Shown here piece by piece: positions 9,374-17,327 of a stretch of DNA of 64,000 bases. Positions within the stretch are counted from its first letter, which is position 1, and every line of letters begins with the position of its first letter. Below the pieces are notes generated by a model. The model saw only the letters and a list, made by a program, of their open reading frames with translations. It was not told the DNA's origin and made no database searches. Made by a program: the position numbers and the translations under genes. The DNA comes from Desulfatibacillum aliphaticivorans DSM 15576 (lineage in GTDB: Bacteria; Desulfobacterota; Desulfobacteria; Desulfobacterales; Desulfatibacillaceae): NCBI RefSeq assembly GCF_000429905.1, contig NZ_AUCT01000030.1, positions 19,277 to 83,276 of the forward strand, in the 5' to 3' direction.

Positions 9374-10623
9374 ACCGAAAAACCGCTCCCATCCACCCCG
9401 GCCCGGCGCTTTTAGGCGGTTTGGCCTGCCTGGGCCTGTCCGCCGTCATCTATCGTTTTTGGGCGGGCATCGGCGCGGTCAGCAACCTGACCGACGGGCA
9501 TCCCTGGGGATTTTGGGTGGCCATAGACATTCTGGCGGGGGTGGCCCTGGCCGCCGGCGGCTTTGTGACGGCCGGGCTGGTGTATATTTTCGGAGGAAAA
9601 CGGTTTGCGGAACTGGCCAGACCTGCTGTTTTGACCGCGTTTTTGGGATATGTGATGTTCGTCCTGGGGCTGATCGTGGACATGGGCAGGCCCTGGCACA
9701 TGCTGTACATTTTCGTGGGCAACCACAACTCGCCTTTGTACGAAATAGGCTGGTGCGCGTCCCTGTACACCCTGGTCCTGGCCCTGGAGCTTTTGCCGCC
9801 GGTGTTTGAAAAACACTCCATGGACCGGGCGCAGCGCCTGTGGCGCAGCCTGTCCCCTTGGCTGGTCATTGTCCTGCTTTCCGTCTTCACCCTGGCCATG
9901 ACCTATTCCTGGATCTGGCTTGCCATCGTCGCCAGCCTTTTATTGGCCTGGGAAATCCTCATGAGAAAAGGAGTCATGGGGCGCCAAAGACAAACGCCTA
10001 TTTTGCTGATCGCGTCAGGCGTGATGCTGTCCTTTTTGCATCAGTCATCCTTGGGCAGTTTGTACTTAATGACCGCCCACTCCCTGAACCCCCTGTGGCA
10101 CTCGCCGTTGCTGCCCATCATGTTTTTGATTTCCGCCATTGCAGCCGGGATGGCCATGGTTGCCTTGGAATCCCTGGCCGGGGAGCGTTTCCTGGGGCAT
10201 AAGGCGCCCTTTTCCCCTTTGGTGGACATGGCCCGGATCGTTCCGGTTTTCCTGATTATCTACCTGGCCATAAAAGCCGGAGACATCCTGGCCTACGGGG
10301 ATTGGCGCGGCTTGTTAAGCCTCAACCTGCAGTCCTTCATGTGGTGGGTTGAAATGGGCGCGGGCGTTGCTGCGCCGCTTATCCTGTATCTCACCCCCGG
10401 CTTTGTGCAGAAAAAAAGCGGGCTGGCCCTGGCCTCCGGCCTGGTGGTTGGCGGGCTTATCATCAACCGGGTGAACGTGGCCGTTATCGGCCTGCAGGTT
10501 CAACGCTGGCAAAGCTACTATCCCCACCCATTGGAAATCCTTATCACGATGGGAATCGTCTCAGCGGGCCTCCTGACCTACGCCTGGGCCATCGCCAATC
10601 TGCCAATCCACCCTCGGGAATAG
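9370..10623 (+). CDS. NrfD/PsrC-type integral membrane subunit of the formate dehydrogenase
   Basis: 417 residues with about ten hydrophobic helices (for example GGLACLGLSAVIY, LAAGGFVTAGLVYIF, LTAFLGYVMFVLGLIVDMG, FLISAIAAGMAMVALESLAG). The motif DMGRPWHMLYIF and the helix pattern are those of the NrfD/HybB polysulfide-reductase family, which exchanges electrons with menaquinone without heme. So this complex uses an NrfD-type subunit rather than the cytochrome b subunit (FdnI) of E. coli. Gene overlap with the iron-sulfur subunit supports one operon and equal expression. A GC hairpin follows 20 bp after the stop. Confidence 0.9.
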   Translation: MNRKTAPIHPGPALLGGLACLGLSAVIYRFWAGIGAVSNLTDGHPWGFWVAIDILAGVALAAGGFVTAGLVYIFGGKRFAELARPAVLTAFLGYVMFVLGLIVDMGRPWHMLYIFVGNHNSPLYEIGWCASLYTLVLALELLPPVFEKHSMDRAQRLWRSLSPWLVIVLLSVFTLAMTYSWIWLAIVASLLLAWEILMRKGVMGRQRQTPILLIASGVMLSFLHQSSLGSLYLMTAHSLNPLWHSPLLPIMFLISAIAAGMAMVALESLAGERFLGHKAPFSPLVDMARIVPVFLIIYLAIKAGDILAYGDWRGLLSLNLQSFMWWVEMGAGVAAPLILYLTPGFVQKKSGLALASGLVVGGLIINRVNVAVIGLQVQRWQSYYPHPLEILITMGIVSAGLLTYAWAIANLPIHPRE

Positions 10624-10640
10624 GGCTTCGCCTCCCTGAT

Positions 10641-10659
10641 CGCCCGCCTTGACCGGGCG
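10641..10659 (+). terminator. Short GC hairpin after the formate dehydrogenase operon
   Basis: CGCCCG (10641-10646) pairs with CGGGCG (10654-10659) around a 7-nt loop, 18 bp after the operon stop. Only a poor T-run follows, so termination may be partial. It overlaps the -35 box of the next promoter. Confidence 0.45.
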
Positions 10660-10719
10660 CCTTCGGTGTATATATTATTGGTTCTTATTATCGAAATTGT
10701 GGTAATAAGCTAGAACCAA
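10649..10719 (+). promoter_or_regulatory. Sigma70-like promoter with overlapping long palindromic operator
   Basis: TTGACC (10649-10654), a 16-bp spacer and TATATT (10671-10676) form a good sigma70-type promoter. Immediately downstream, TTGGTTCTTATTA (10678-10690) is mirrored by TAATAAGCTAGAACCAA (10703-10719), identical in complement apart from four extra bases in the second arm. The palindrome would cover the transcription start, the classic place for a repressor (for example a TetR-type dimer). The controlled gene is the thioesterase-like gene starting at 10747. No regulator gene is adjacent. Confidence 0.55.
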
Positions 10720-10746
10720 AGAATATAGAAAGGCGGAAAAATTATT

Positions 10747-11538
10747 ATGCACCGATTTGACGAAGATATTGCAGTCTCCCCCAAAGAGGGTTCCACATAT
10801 GCAGCCAAGGTGACGGACAACTGGTCCATCATGGGCATTCCCAACGGCGGATACCTGATGGCCCTGCTGACCAACGCCATGCTCCAGCAAAGCAAAAACG
10901 AAAACATCCTGGTGGTGACCGCCACCTATCTTTCCAAACTAAAACCCGGACCTGCGGATCTTGTTGTGGAGAACTTCGCATCGTCCCTGAACCTGGACAG
11001 GTATCAAACCCGGTTGATCCAGGACGGCCGGGAATGCATTCGCGCCATGGGAACCTTCCGGCCCTCCAACATGGACCGGAGCGAAGACCGGTGCGAAAAG
11101 CAGGCGCCCGAACTGGCGCCCGTGGAGCAATGCGTCCAGGTCCCGGTCATGCCCAACTTCACCTTGTTTGACAACATGGACGAATACCTGGACCCGGATT
11201 CAGCGGGCTGGATGTCGGGCAATCTGTCGGACGTCTCAGAGATAAAAGGCTGGATCAAATTCAAGGAGGACCGGCCTTTTGACCATCTGTCCGTGCTGCT
11301 TATGGCGGACTCATTTCCTCCTCCCATCATGGCGACCAAAGGCATGGCCGGATGGGTGCCCACGGTGGAGCTTTCCGTGAACGTGTACGAGATTCCCGCC
11401 ACCCCATGGCTGAAATGCCGGTTTCGCACCGACTTCATGAGCCGGGGCTTTTTGCAGGAAGACGGAGAGCTTTGGGACGAAAACGGTACCCTCATCGCCG
11501 TCTCCCGCCAAGTGGCCCAATTCAAACGCGCCAAATAG
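10747..11538 (+). CDS. Thioesterase-family protein (double hot-dog, TesB-like type)
   Basis: 263 residues. The N-terminal half shows the hot-dog helix pattern GIPNGGYLMALLTNAML and strand VVTATYLSKLKPGPADL; the second half has a matching segment (MADSFPPPIM, VPTVELSVNVYEIP, WLKCRFRTDFMSRGFLQEDG, then GTLIAVSRQVAQF), as in TesB-like acyl-CoA thioesterases with two fused hot-dog domains. It should hydrolyse an acyl thioester, probably acyl-CoA in the cytoplasm; chain length is unknown. It is a single-gene unit behind a promoter covered by a palindromic operator, and a strong hairpin follows. GAAAGGCGG lies ahead of the ATG. Confidence 0.75.
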   Translation: MHRFDEDIAVSPKEGSTYAAKVTDNWSIMGIPNGGYLMALLTNAMLQQSKNENILVVTATYLSKLKPGPADLVVENFASSLNLDRYQTRLIQDGRECIRAMGTFRPSNMDRSEDRCEKQAPELAPVEQCVQVPVMPNFTLFDNMDEYLDPDSAGWMSGNLSDVSEIKGWIKFKEDRPFDHLSVLLMADSFPPPIMATKGMAGWVPTVELSVNVYEIPATPWLKCRFRTDFMSRGFLQEDGELWDENGTLIAVSRQVAQFKRAK

Positions 11539-11549
11539 GAATTTATTGT

Positions 11550-11584
11550 GGGCAGCCCAGGTGCATGCCTTCCCTGGGCTGCCC
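11550..11584. terminator. 12-bp perfect inverted repeat downstream of the thioesterase gene
   Basis: GGGCAGCCCAGG (11550-11561) pairs perfectly with CCTGGGCTGCCC (11573-11584) around an 11-nt loop, starting 12 bp after the thioesterase stop. There is no T-run. The CCCAGG/CCTGGG core resembles the hairpin of the neighbouring 340-bp repeats, so it may be part of that family rather than a true terminator. Confidence 0.5.
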
Positions 11585-11599
11585 CGAACTATCCGTTTC

Positions 11600-12620
11600 G
11601 GGCTTCAACCATCTGTTTTGGTGACCAACACTCTTCCTCAGAAAAAAAATCAAACACAACTTCAAAGCCGTCATCATTCCATAACAACCTGTGCGCCCCC
11701 CAACCAGGGTGGCCCAGGCAAATCTTTTTTTTGCCTGGGCGCGTAAGCGCAAAAGGCGCGACCCGTGGGGATAATCGGATTCTGGTATGGTCGGCGGGCG
11801 GTTGGTTTTTCAGGAATCCCAGCCTCTTTCGGCATTGCCGGTTAAAAAAAAACGAAGGTTTCCATAAGCATTTCCTCAAGCCTTTTGTGCTGCGCACTCA
11901 GGCAGTAAACTGCACTGCCTGAGCCACCCGGAACTTTTTAGGCCGCAATCATCATTTTTGGTGACCAACTATCTTCATTGGATAAAAGGCCAAATATTGG
12001 GGCGTCACAACCGTCTTCACACCATAACAACCTGGGCGCCCCCCAACCAGGGCGGCCCAGGCAAGGCTTTTTTTGCCTGGGCGCGTAAGCGCAAAAGGCG
12101 CGACCAGAGAAAATAATCAAGGCCTGGCATGGTCGGCGGGCGATCGGATATACATGAAACCGGCCTATTCAGGCGACACTGGTTCAGGAAAAATATTGGT
12201 TTCTGTAATCGCTTCCTCACGCCTTCTGTGCTTTGCACTCAGGCAGTAAACTACACTGCCTGAGCCACCCGAAACCTTTTGGGCTGCAACTATTTGTTTT
12301 GGTGACCAACACTCTTCATTAGATAAAAAGCCAAATGCGGCGTCACAACCGTCATCACTCCATAACAACCTGTGCGCCCCCCAACCAGGGTGGCCCAGGC
12401 AAGGCTTTTTTTGCCTGGGCGCGTCAGCGCAAAAGGCGCGGCCTGGAAAGATAGTCGAAATCGGGCGTGGCAGGCGGGCGGTTGACTTTGCAGTAATCCC
12501 TGCTTTATCGGCCGACAGCAATTCAGGAAAGGCACTGGTTTCTGTAATCGCTTCCTCACGCCTTCTGTGCTTTGCACTCAGGCAGTAAACGACACTGCCT
12601 GAGCCGCCCACTGCTTTTTA
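11600..12620. repeat. Repeat block B: three tandem ~340-bp units
   Basis: Units run at about 11600-11940, 11941-12281 and 12282-12620. Each starts with GGC(T/C)(T/G)CAA-CATC-like sequence followed by TTTTGGTGACCAAC, then CATAACAACCTG-GCGCCCCCCAACCAGGG, a hairpin CCCAGGCAA...TTGCCTGGG, GCGCAAAAGGCGCG, GGCGGGCGG, and ends with the inverted repeat CTCAGGCAGT/ACTGCCTGAG. The units differ by many point changes, so the array is not recent. A period of 340 is not divisible by three and frames shift between copies, so it is unlikely to be coding. Same family as block A at 3374-4045. Confidence 0.9.
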
Positions 12621-12664
12621 GGCGATACTATTTGCTGCGGAGAGCCTGTCTAAGCAGTTAAGTC

Positions 12665-12697
12665 AGCCGTCCTCGGACGGCTCTCTCCATTTTTTTC
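12665..12697 (+). terminator. Hairpin plus T-run
   Basis: AGCCGTCC (12665-12672) pairs with GGACGGCT (12675-12682); a T-tract lies at 12691-12697 after eight unpaired bases. It sits between repeat block B and the HD-domain gene. Terminator-like but with a loose T-run. Confidence 0.4.
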
Positions 12698-12794
12698 GCT
12701 GCGAGCAAGGGGTTGTATTTTTAAGCGCTTTGCCGTAAAGCCATTGGACAAAGAGGGGGAGGCAAAACTCACAAAAGCGGGAAGAGGTTCGCCC

Positions 12795-13196
12795 ATGGAT
12801 TATTGCAAAGGAAAAATAGCCAAGCTGCTCACGGATTTTTTCGAGGAAGACTTTCGCAGGATCAATCACGCCCTGGAAGTGCTGAAATACGCGGAAAAAG
12901 CTATGGGAAAGTACGAAGACGCGGACGAAGAAATCGTCATCGCCTCGGCCCTGCTGCACGACGTGGGCATCAAGCCCTCAGAGGCCAAACTGGGTTACAA
13001 CAACGGCAAGACTCAGGAGGATTTCGGCCCGCCCGCGGCAAAAGAACTGCTTGGACGCATTGACTTCCCCGCGGATAAAACCCAAAAGGTTTGCGAGATT
13101 ATCGGCAATCATCATTCCCGGTCCCGTTACGATTACGTGGAGTTGAAAATCCTGAAGGAAGCGGACCTCATCGTCAACAGGATGGAAGGGGATTGA
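12795..13196 (+). CDS. HD-domain phosphohydrolase-like protein
   Basis: 133 residues from ATG 12795; the purine run GGGAAGAGG just upstream supports this start over one at 12744. The metal-binding HD signature is complete: INHALEVLKYAEKA (first His), ASALLHDVGIKPSE (HD pair), then EIIGNHHSR and LKILKEADLIVN (final Asp). Small stand-alone HD proteins of this kind are usually nucleotide or phosphate-ester hydrolases; the substrate is unknown. The following ABC ATPase gene starts 11 bp after the stop, so the two are likely cotranscribed. No signal peptide, hence cytoplasmic. Confidence 0.8.
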   Translation: MDYCKGKIAKLLTDFFEEDFRRINHALEVLKYAEKAMGKYEDADEEIVIASALLHDVGIKPSEAKLGYNNGKTQEDFGPPAAKELLGRIDFPADKTQKVCEIIGNHHSRSRYDYVELKILKEADLIVNRMEGD

Positions 13197-13207
13197 ATCA
13201 TCGTCCC

Positions 13208-14764
13208 ATGAATTCCAAAGCCGACAACTCCCCCGCTTCGCTGGTCGTTTTTGAAGACGTCAGCCTGCAAGCCAACGGCAAAACCTTGTTTGACGGCCTC
13301 AACTGGACCCTGGAAGCCGGTCAAAACTGGACGGTTTTCGGCCCCAACGGCTCGGGCAAGTCCTTTTTGGCCAAGGCCTTGTTCCGAAGCATCCCGCTTG
13401 TCCGGGGGCGCATCCTGTTTTATTTTGACGGCCCGGACGCCAAGCCGCGCACCTATCTCAGGCCCAACGAAATCGTAAGCATTTCCCAGGACGATCAAAA
13501 AGGCCTCATGCGCCGGTACGCCTCCTACCATCAGGCCCGGTGGCAGAGCTTTGAACAGGACGCGCCCACGGTGGAGGATTACCTCAGGGGCAAGGCGCGG
13601 GCCAATCGGTTTCAAATGCGGGAAACGGGCGAACCCGCGCCTGATATTCCCCGGGACGCCTGGGAACAGGCCCTGGCGCTTTTCAAAATTGAATATCTGC
13701 TGCCAAGGCGGCTTATCCATATATCCAACGGAGAGGCACGCAAAGTCCTGATCGCCCGGGCTTTGCTCAAACATCCCAAATTATTGATCCTGGACGATCC
13801 TTTCACCGGCCTTGACGCAGCCTCCCGCGACGCTCTGGCCCAAGCCCTCAATGGCATGGCCCGGGCCGGAACTTTGCCCTTTGTGATGCTGACTTCCCGG
13901 GAGGACGAAATCATGGACTGCAGCGGCCATGTTCTTTGCGTGGAGGACAGCCGGGAGGTTTTTCAGGGGCCCAAGGAAAAAATGCCGGCCGCCGCCGGCG
14001 CCTTATCCATAGCCTCTTCGCCCCAGCCGGAATTCAAGTTTCCGGCCCCAAAGGAAAATCCGGCAGCCGGGTTTAAAACCCTGGCGGCCATGAAAAAGGT
14101 TACCATATCCTACGGCGGGGAAAAGGTGCTGGATCAGGTGGACTGGGTCATGAAGCCGGGGGAGCGTTGGGCGCTGCTGGGGCATAACGGCGCCGGCAAA
14201 AGCACCTTGCTGAGCCTGGTTCTGGCGGACAATCCCCAGGCCTACGCCAATGACATCAGCCTGTTTGACGTAAAACGGGGATCGGGCGAAAGCATTTGGG
14301 AGATCAAGCGGCGCATCGGATGCGTGTCTCCGGAATCGCAGATTTACCACGGCCCGGGCGTCACCTGTCTTCAGGCGGTCTGCTCGGGATTTTTCGACAC
14401 CGTGGGCCTGTACCACGCATGCAGCCCCGAACAGGAGCAAACCGCCCGCCAGTGGCTGGAGGGATTCGACCTGGAACATTTGGCGGATCGTTCCTTTTTG
14501 GCGGTGTCCACGGGGGAACGGCGTTTGACCCTGCTGGCCAGGGCTTTGGTGAAAAATCCGGCCCTGCTGGCCCTGGACGAGCCCTGCCAGGGGCTGGACG
14601 CCAGGCATCGCGCCCGGATCATCCGCATTCTGGATGAATTGTGCGCCCAATCCTCCATGAGCATGATTTTCATCTCCCACCATGTGGACGAAATGCCCAA
14701 GTCCATCACCCATGTGCTGCGGTTGGAAAAAGGCCGGGTTGTGGAGTGCGGCAGGCGCGCATAA
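13208..14764 (+). CDS. modF: ModF-like tandem ABC ATPase
   Basis: 518 residues from ATG 13208. Two ABC nucleotide-binding domains in tandem, without membrane helices: Walker A GPNGSGKS (residues 45-52) and GHNGAGKS (325-332); signatures ISNGEARK and VSTGERRL; Walker B LLILDDPF and LLALDEPC; switch His in ISHHVDEM. The order, the variant SNGE/STGE signatures, and the segment DISLFDVKRGSGESIWEIKRR closely recall E. coli ModF (PhrA), a soluble molybdate-linked ABC protein of uncertain role. No molybdate permease is nearby, though a molybdo-enzyme operon lies 2.6 kb upstream. Residues 190-310 carry the divergent linker. An alternative reading is a general ABC-F-like protein. Confidence 0.75.
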   Translation: MNSKADNSPASLVVFEDVSLQANGKTLFDGLNWTLEAGQNWTVFGPNGSGKSFLAKALFRSIPLVRGRILFYFDGPDAKPRTYLRPNEIVSISQDDQKGLMRRYASYHQARWQSFEQDAPTVEDYLRGKARANRFQMRETGEPAPDIPRDAWEQALALFKIEYLLPRRLIHISNGEARKVLIARALLKHPKLLILDDPFTGLDAASRDALAQALNGMARAGTLPFVMLTSREDEIMDCSGHVLCVEDSREVFQGPKEKMPAAAGALSIASSPQPEFKFPAPKENPAAGFKTLAAMKKVTISYGGEKVLDQVDWVMKPGERWALLGHNGAGKSTLLSLVLADNPQAYANDISLFDVKRGSGESIWEIKRRIGCVSPESQIYHGPGVTCLQAVCSGFFDTVGLYHACSPEQEQTARQWLEGFDLEHLADRSFLAVSTGERRLTLLARALVKNPALLALDEPCQGLDARHRARIIRILDELCAQSSMSMIFISHHVDEMPKSITHVLRLEKGRVVECGRRA

Positions 14765-15260
14765 GCGCTCAAACGCCAAACGTCGATTTGAACCCATTAC
14801 CTCCACATTTTCTGATAGGCGGGCGCCGAAAAAACTCCCTCCCCCTTGACGGGGGAGGGCTGGGGTGGGGGTGACGTTCCTTCGGCGAGGAAACCTCGCA
14901 ACTACGGCGCGGGGACCGCGCCACTACTCCCCCCATCCTGTCCTTCCCCCTCCAGGGGGGAAGGGACCATGACTCATCTGCTTCTTAACAAACTTAGTTC
15001 ATCGACTTCCCTGTCTCCTGAATTTCAGGCAATTTTCAACCTCATAGGATAAACTGAATATCAATATTCCTCTCGACCGTCATATGGGCCTGACTTGGAT
15101 TTTTATTGCTATTTGCCTTTGCATCTGGCAGATTGCCATTCAAAAATAGGGCGGCCGTCCAATGCCGGGCGGGTGATTACCTTAAAAGATTTTCCGACAA
15201 ATAGACCCGTTGCAAGCGGGCCGGACAACCAGGCGGAATCCGGCAGGGGTGTGATCGACA
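14765..15260. other. Intergenic region holding a G/C-rich repeat and a hairpin-rich leader
   Basis: Besides the repeat at 14833-14975, the 100 bases before the antiporter gene contain several short G/C hairpins (for example CCCG TTGCAAG CGGG near 15208, and CCGGA with TCCGG further on), which could be an untranslated leader. I could not match a known riboswitch. Confidence 0.35.
14833..14975 (+). repeat. Dispersed G/C-rich repeat, copy 1
   Basis: Starts AACTCCCTCCCCCTTGACGG and ends GGGAAGGGACCATGACTC. The two ends can fold on themselves: CTCCCCC-TTGACG-GGGGAG at one end and CCCCCT-CCA-GGGGGG at the other. A second copy lies at 37578-37697 in the opposite orientation. Elements of this look are common intergenic repeats in proteobacteria. 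Confidence 0.8.
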
Positions 15261-16199
15261 GTGTTATTTGACATCTTGAAGGTATCTTTAGGATTCGTTT
15301 GTCTATATTTTGGGGCTCAGTGGACCGTAACCGGAGCGATTAGAATCGGGAACGCCCTGAACTTGGCCAAGGCGTTTTTAGGGCTTACCGTGGTGGCTTT
15401 CAGCACCAGCTCCCCTGAGCTGATGGTCAACCTTCTGGCCGCCTCGCGCGGATACACGGCGTTTTCCCTTTCCAATATTTCGGGCAGCAATTTGGCGAAC
15501 CTGTGCGTGGGCTTTGGCTTGTGCGGGCTGTTCAGCAGGCTGGCCGTTTCCCGGGAGGTTTTCCGGGCGGACCTGATTTATTTTTGCATCGGCCCTATTT
15601 TGATGCTTCTGTTTTTCTTTTTCACGCCGGATCATTCCCTGCCCTTATTCGCGGCCGTTCCCCTGCTCTGCCTCATCGGCGCCTATCTTTACTCCAAAAA
15701 ATCCACCATTAACAGCGCCGACGTGGAAAGCAACGAACCCAAGCGCCTGGGATCCGGGATATTTCTTTTAATTCTCGGAGCCGCCCTGCTTTATCTGGGC
15801 GGGGAACTGGTCTTAAGGGCCGCCGTCTCCATAGCCGGAACCCTGGGCATTTCCGACGCTATCATCGGATTCACCATCGTGGCTGTCGGCACCTCCATCC
15901 CGGACATCATGGCCAGCATCATCGCCGCCCGCAGGGGCGAAAACGCCATCGCCGTCGGCAATCTGCTGGGCAGCAATATCTTCAATATATTCCTGGTGAT
16001 CGGCGGAACCCTGATCGTTTACGGCAACGGCCTGACCACGGATTCCGGCATCCTCATGGACTACTGCCTGGTCGCCGCATGCTCGGTGCTGTTTTACGCC
16101 CTAATCAACTGGACCAGGCTGAGCCCTCGCATCTGGGGCGGCGGTCTGTTAGGCATTTACCTCGTGTACACCACCATCCGGGTGATCGCCGGAACCTGA
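15261..16199 (+). CDS. Calcium/sodium antiporter, CaCA family (YrbG-like)
   Basis: 312 residues from GTG 15261, preceded by AGGGGTG. About ten membrane helices in two inverted halves. Each half has the ion-binding alpha repeat of the cation/Ca2+ exchanger family: FSTSSPELMVN with ISGSNLANL in the first, and VGTSIPDIMAS with LLGSNIFNI in the second. The length is near that of E. coli YrbG (about 325). In the second repeat the usual acidic Glu of the P-E pair is Asp. Expected role: exchange of Na+ or H+ for Ca2+ across the inner membrane. A cytoplasmic loop lies near residues 145-165 (KKSTINSADVESNEP). Single gene with a long leader. Confidence 0.9.
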   Translation: MLFDILKVSLGFVCLYFGAQWTVTGAIRIGNALNLAKAFLGLTVVAFSTSSPELMVNLLAASRGYTAFSLSNISGSNLANLCVGFGLCGLFSRLAVSREVFRADLIYFCIGPILMLLFFFFTPDHSLPLFAAVPLLCLIGAYLYSKKSTINSADVESNEPKRLGSGIFLLILGAALLYLGGELVLRAAVSIAGTLGISDAIIGFTIVAVGTSIPDIMASIIAARRGENAIAVGNLLGSNIFNIFLVIGGTLIVYGNGLTTDSGILMDYCLVAACSVLFYALINWTRLSPRIWGGGLLGIYLVYTTIRVIAGT

Positions 16200-16618
16200 A
16201 CGCCGGTTTGACAATGTTGGATGAACCTGCGCACGCCCTTTTGGGGCGTCCAAACGGCCTGCACAAGTTCACGCAACCCATCTCTAAAAAAAATGTCTTG
16301 CGCAGAACCATCCAACCTACATATCCACCTAATATAATGTGCTTTTCCATGTAGGTCGGGTGGTTCTGCAATAATACTTTTTTTGAAATCCGATTTCATT
16401 GCATCTCCTAATATCATGATGTCAGCCATAGACCTCAAGGCAGGTTCACCCGACGACTCACTTTTTTATGTTCCACTAAAAAAATGAATAATTAGTGGAC
16501 GAACTTCAAAAAAGGCGGTATTCCTTTACACAGTTGTATAGCCTTCAAAAAGCCCGAAAGATTAATGTTCCGCCATTGTTCACGTTGTGCAAACCTCAAT
16601 TTCAACGGGGGGAGTTTA
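16200..16618. other. Intergenic region with an inverted-repeat element
   Basis: Contains the element described at 16302-16369 and otherwise AT-rich sequence before the transglutaminase-like gene. No gene or clear promoter seen. Confidence 0.4.
16302..16369. repeat. 21-bp inverted repeat of the CCAACCTAC type
   Basis: GCAGAACCATCCAACCTACAT (arm 16302-16322) pairs with the arm at 16349-16369 with two mismatches, around a 26-nt AT-rich loop. The AACCTAC/GTAGGT core is shared with the element at 31876-31918. Looks like a non-autonomous repeat or long hairpin. Confidence 0.75.
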
Positions 16619-17290
16619 ATGAATCCGCAAAAAGAACACTTGCAGCCCACGCCCATCATCAATTCCGATCATGAATCCGTCATCGCTTTCGCCCGGGAAA
16701 ACGCGGGGAAATCCGAAAACCCCGTGGACCAGGCAATCAGCCTGTATTACGCCGTCCGGGACGGCATCCGGTACAATCCCTACAAATTCGTCCTGACCGT
16801 GGAAGGCTTGAAAGCCTCCACCACCCTGGAGGTGGGCGAGGCCTGGTGCGTACCCAAAGCCGCCCTGCTGGCCGCCTGCTGCCGGGTCATGGGCATTCCG
16901 GCCCGGGTGGGTTACGCGGACGTACAAAATCATCTTTCCACCAAACGCATGCGCGAGCAAATGCAGACCAACGTGTTTCACTGGCACGGGTACAACACCA
17001 TTTATCTGAACGGAAAATGGGTGAAAGCCACGCCTGCGTTCAACGTGGAGTTATGCGAAAAATTCCGCCTGAGAACCCTGGAGTTTGACGGGGAGAACGA
17101 CTCCATTTACCATCCCTTTGATTTGGACGGGAACAAGCACATGGATTACATCAACTTCCGGGGCGAATACGACGACGTTCCCCTGGCCGAGATGATCAAG
17201 ACCTTTCAGGGCCTGTACGGAGAAGACGCCTTCGCCAACGTGGACGAGGACTTTGACGCGGACGTGGCTAAGGAAAATCCCGGCGCCTGA
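16619..17290 (+). CDS. Transglutaminase-like cysteine protease-fold protein
   Basis: 223 residues; ATG 16619 is chosen because GGGGGGAG lies directly before it. The transglutaminase-like core is seen: DQAISLYYAVRDGIRYNPY, the Cys motif GEAWCVPKAALLAACCRVMG, ARVGYADVQNH, and the His/Asp part FHWHGYNTIYLNGKWVKATP. This Cys-His-Asp triad arrangement is found in bacterial transglutaminase-like proteins that act as proteases or amidases. No signal peptide is present, so it is probably cytoplasmic. The next gene starts 37 bp downstream, with a matching GGGGGGAG ribosome site, so the pair is probably one operon. Substrate unknown. Confidence 0.82.
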   Translation: MNPQKEHLQPTPIINSDHESVIAFARENAGKSENPVDQAISLYYAVRDGIRYNPYKFVLTVEGLKASTTLEVGEAWCVPKAALLAACCRVMGIPARVGYADVQNHLSTKRMREQMQTNVFHWHGYNTIYLNGKWVKATPAFNVELCEKFRLRTLEFDGENDSIYHPFDLDGNKHMDYINFRGEYDDVPLAEMIKTFQGLYGEDAFANVDEDFDADVAKENPGA

Positions 17291-17327
17291 TAATTTTCGG
17301 TCCGCTAAAAATGAAGGGGGGGAGAAA

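Noticed and set aside
12165..12611. Minus-strand open frame of 148 codons in repeat block B
   Set aside because: It crosses two repeat units whose 340-bp period shifts the frame, so matching units are read differently; no ribosome site and no protein-like pattern.
11600..12620. CRISPR array
   Set aside because: Units are 340 bp, diverged, and have no short repeat-spacer pattern or cas genes.
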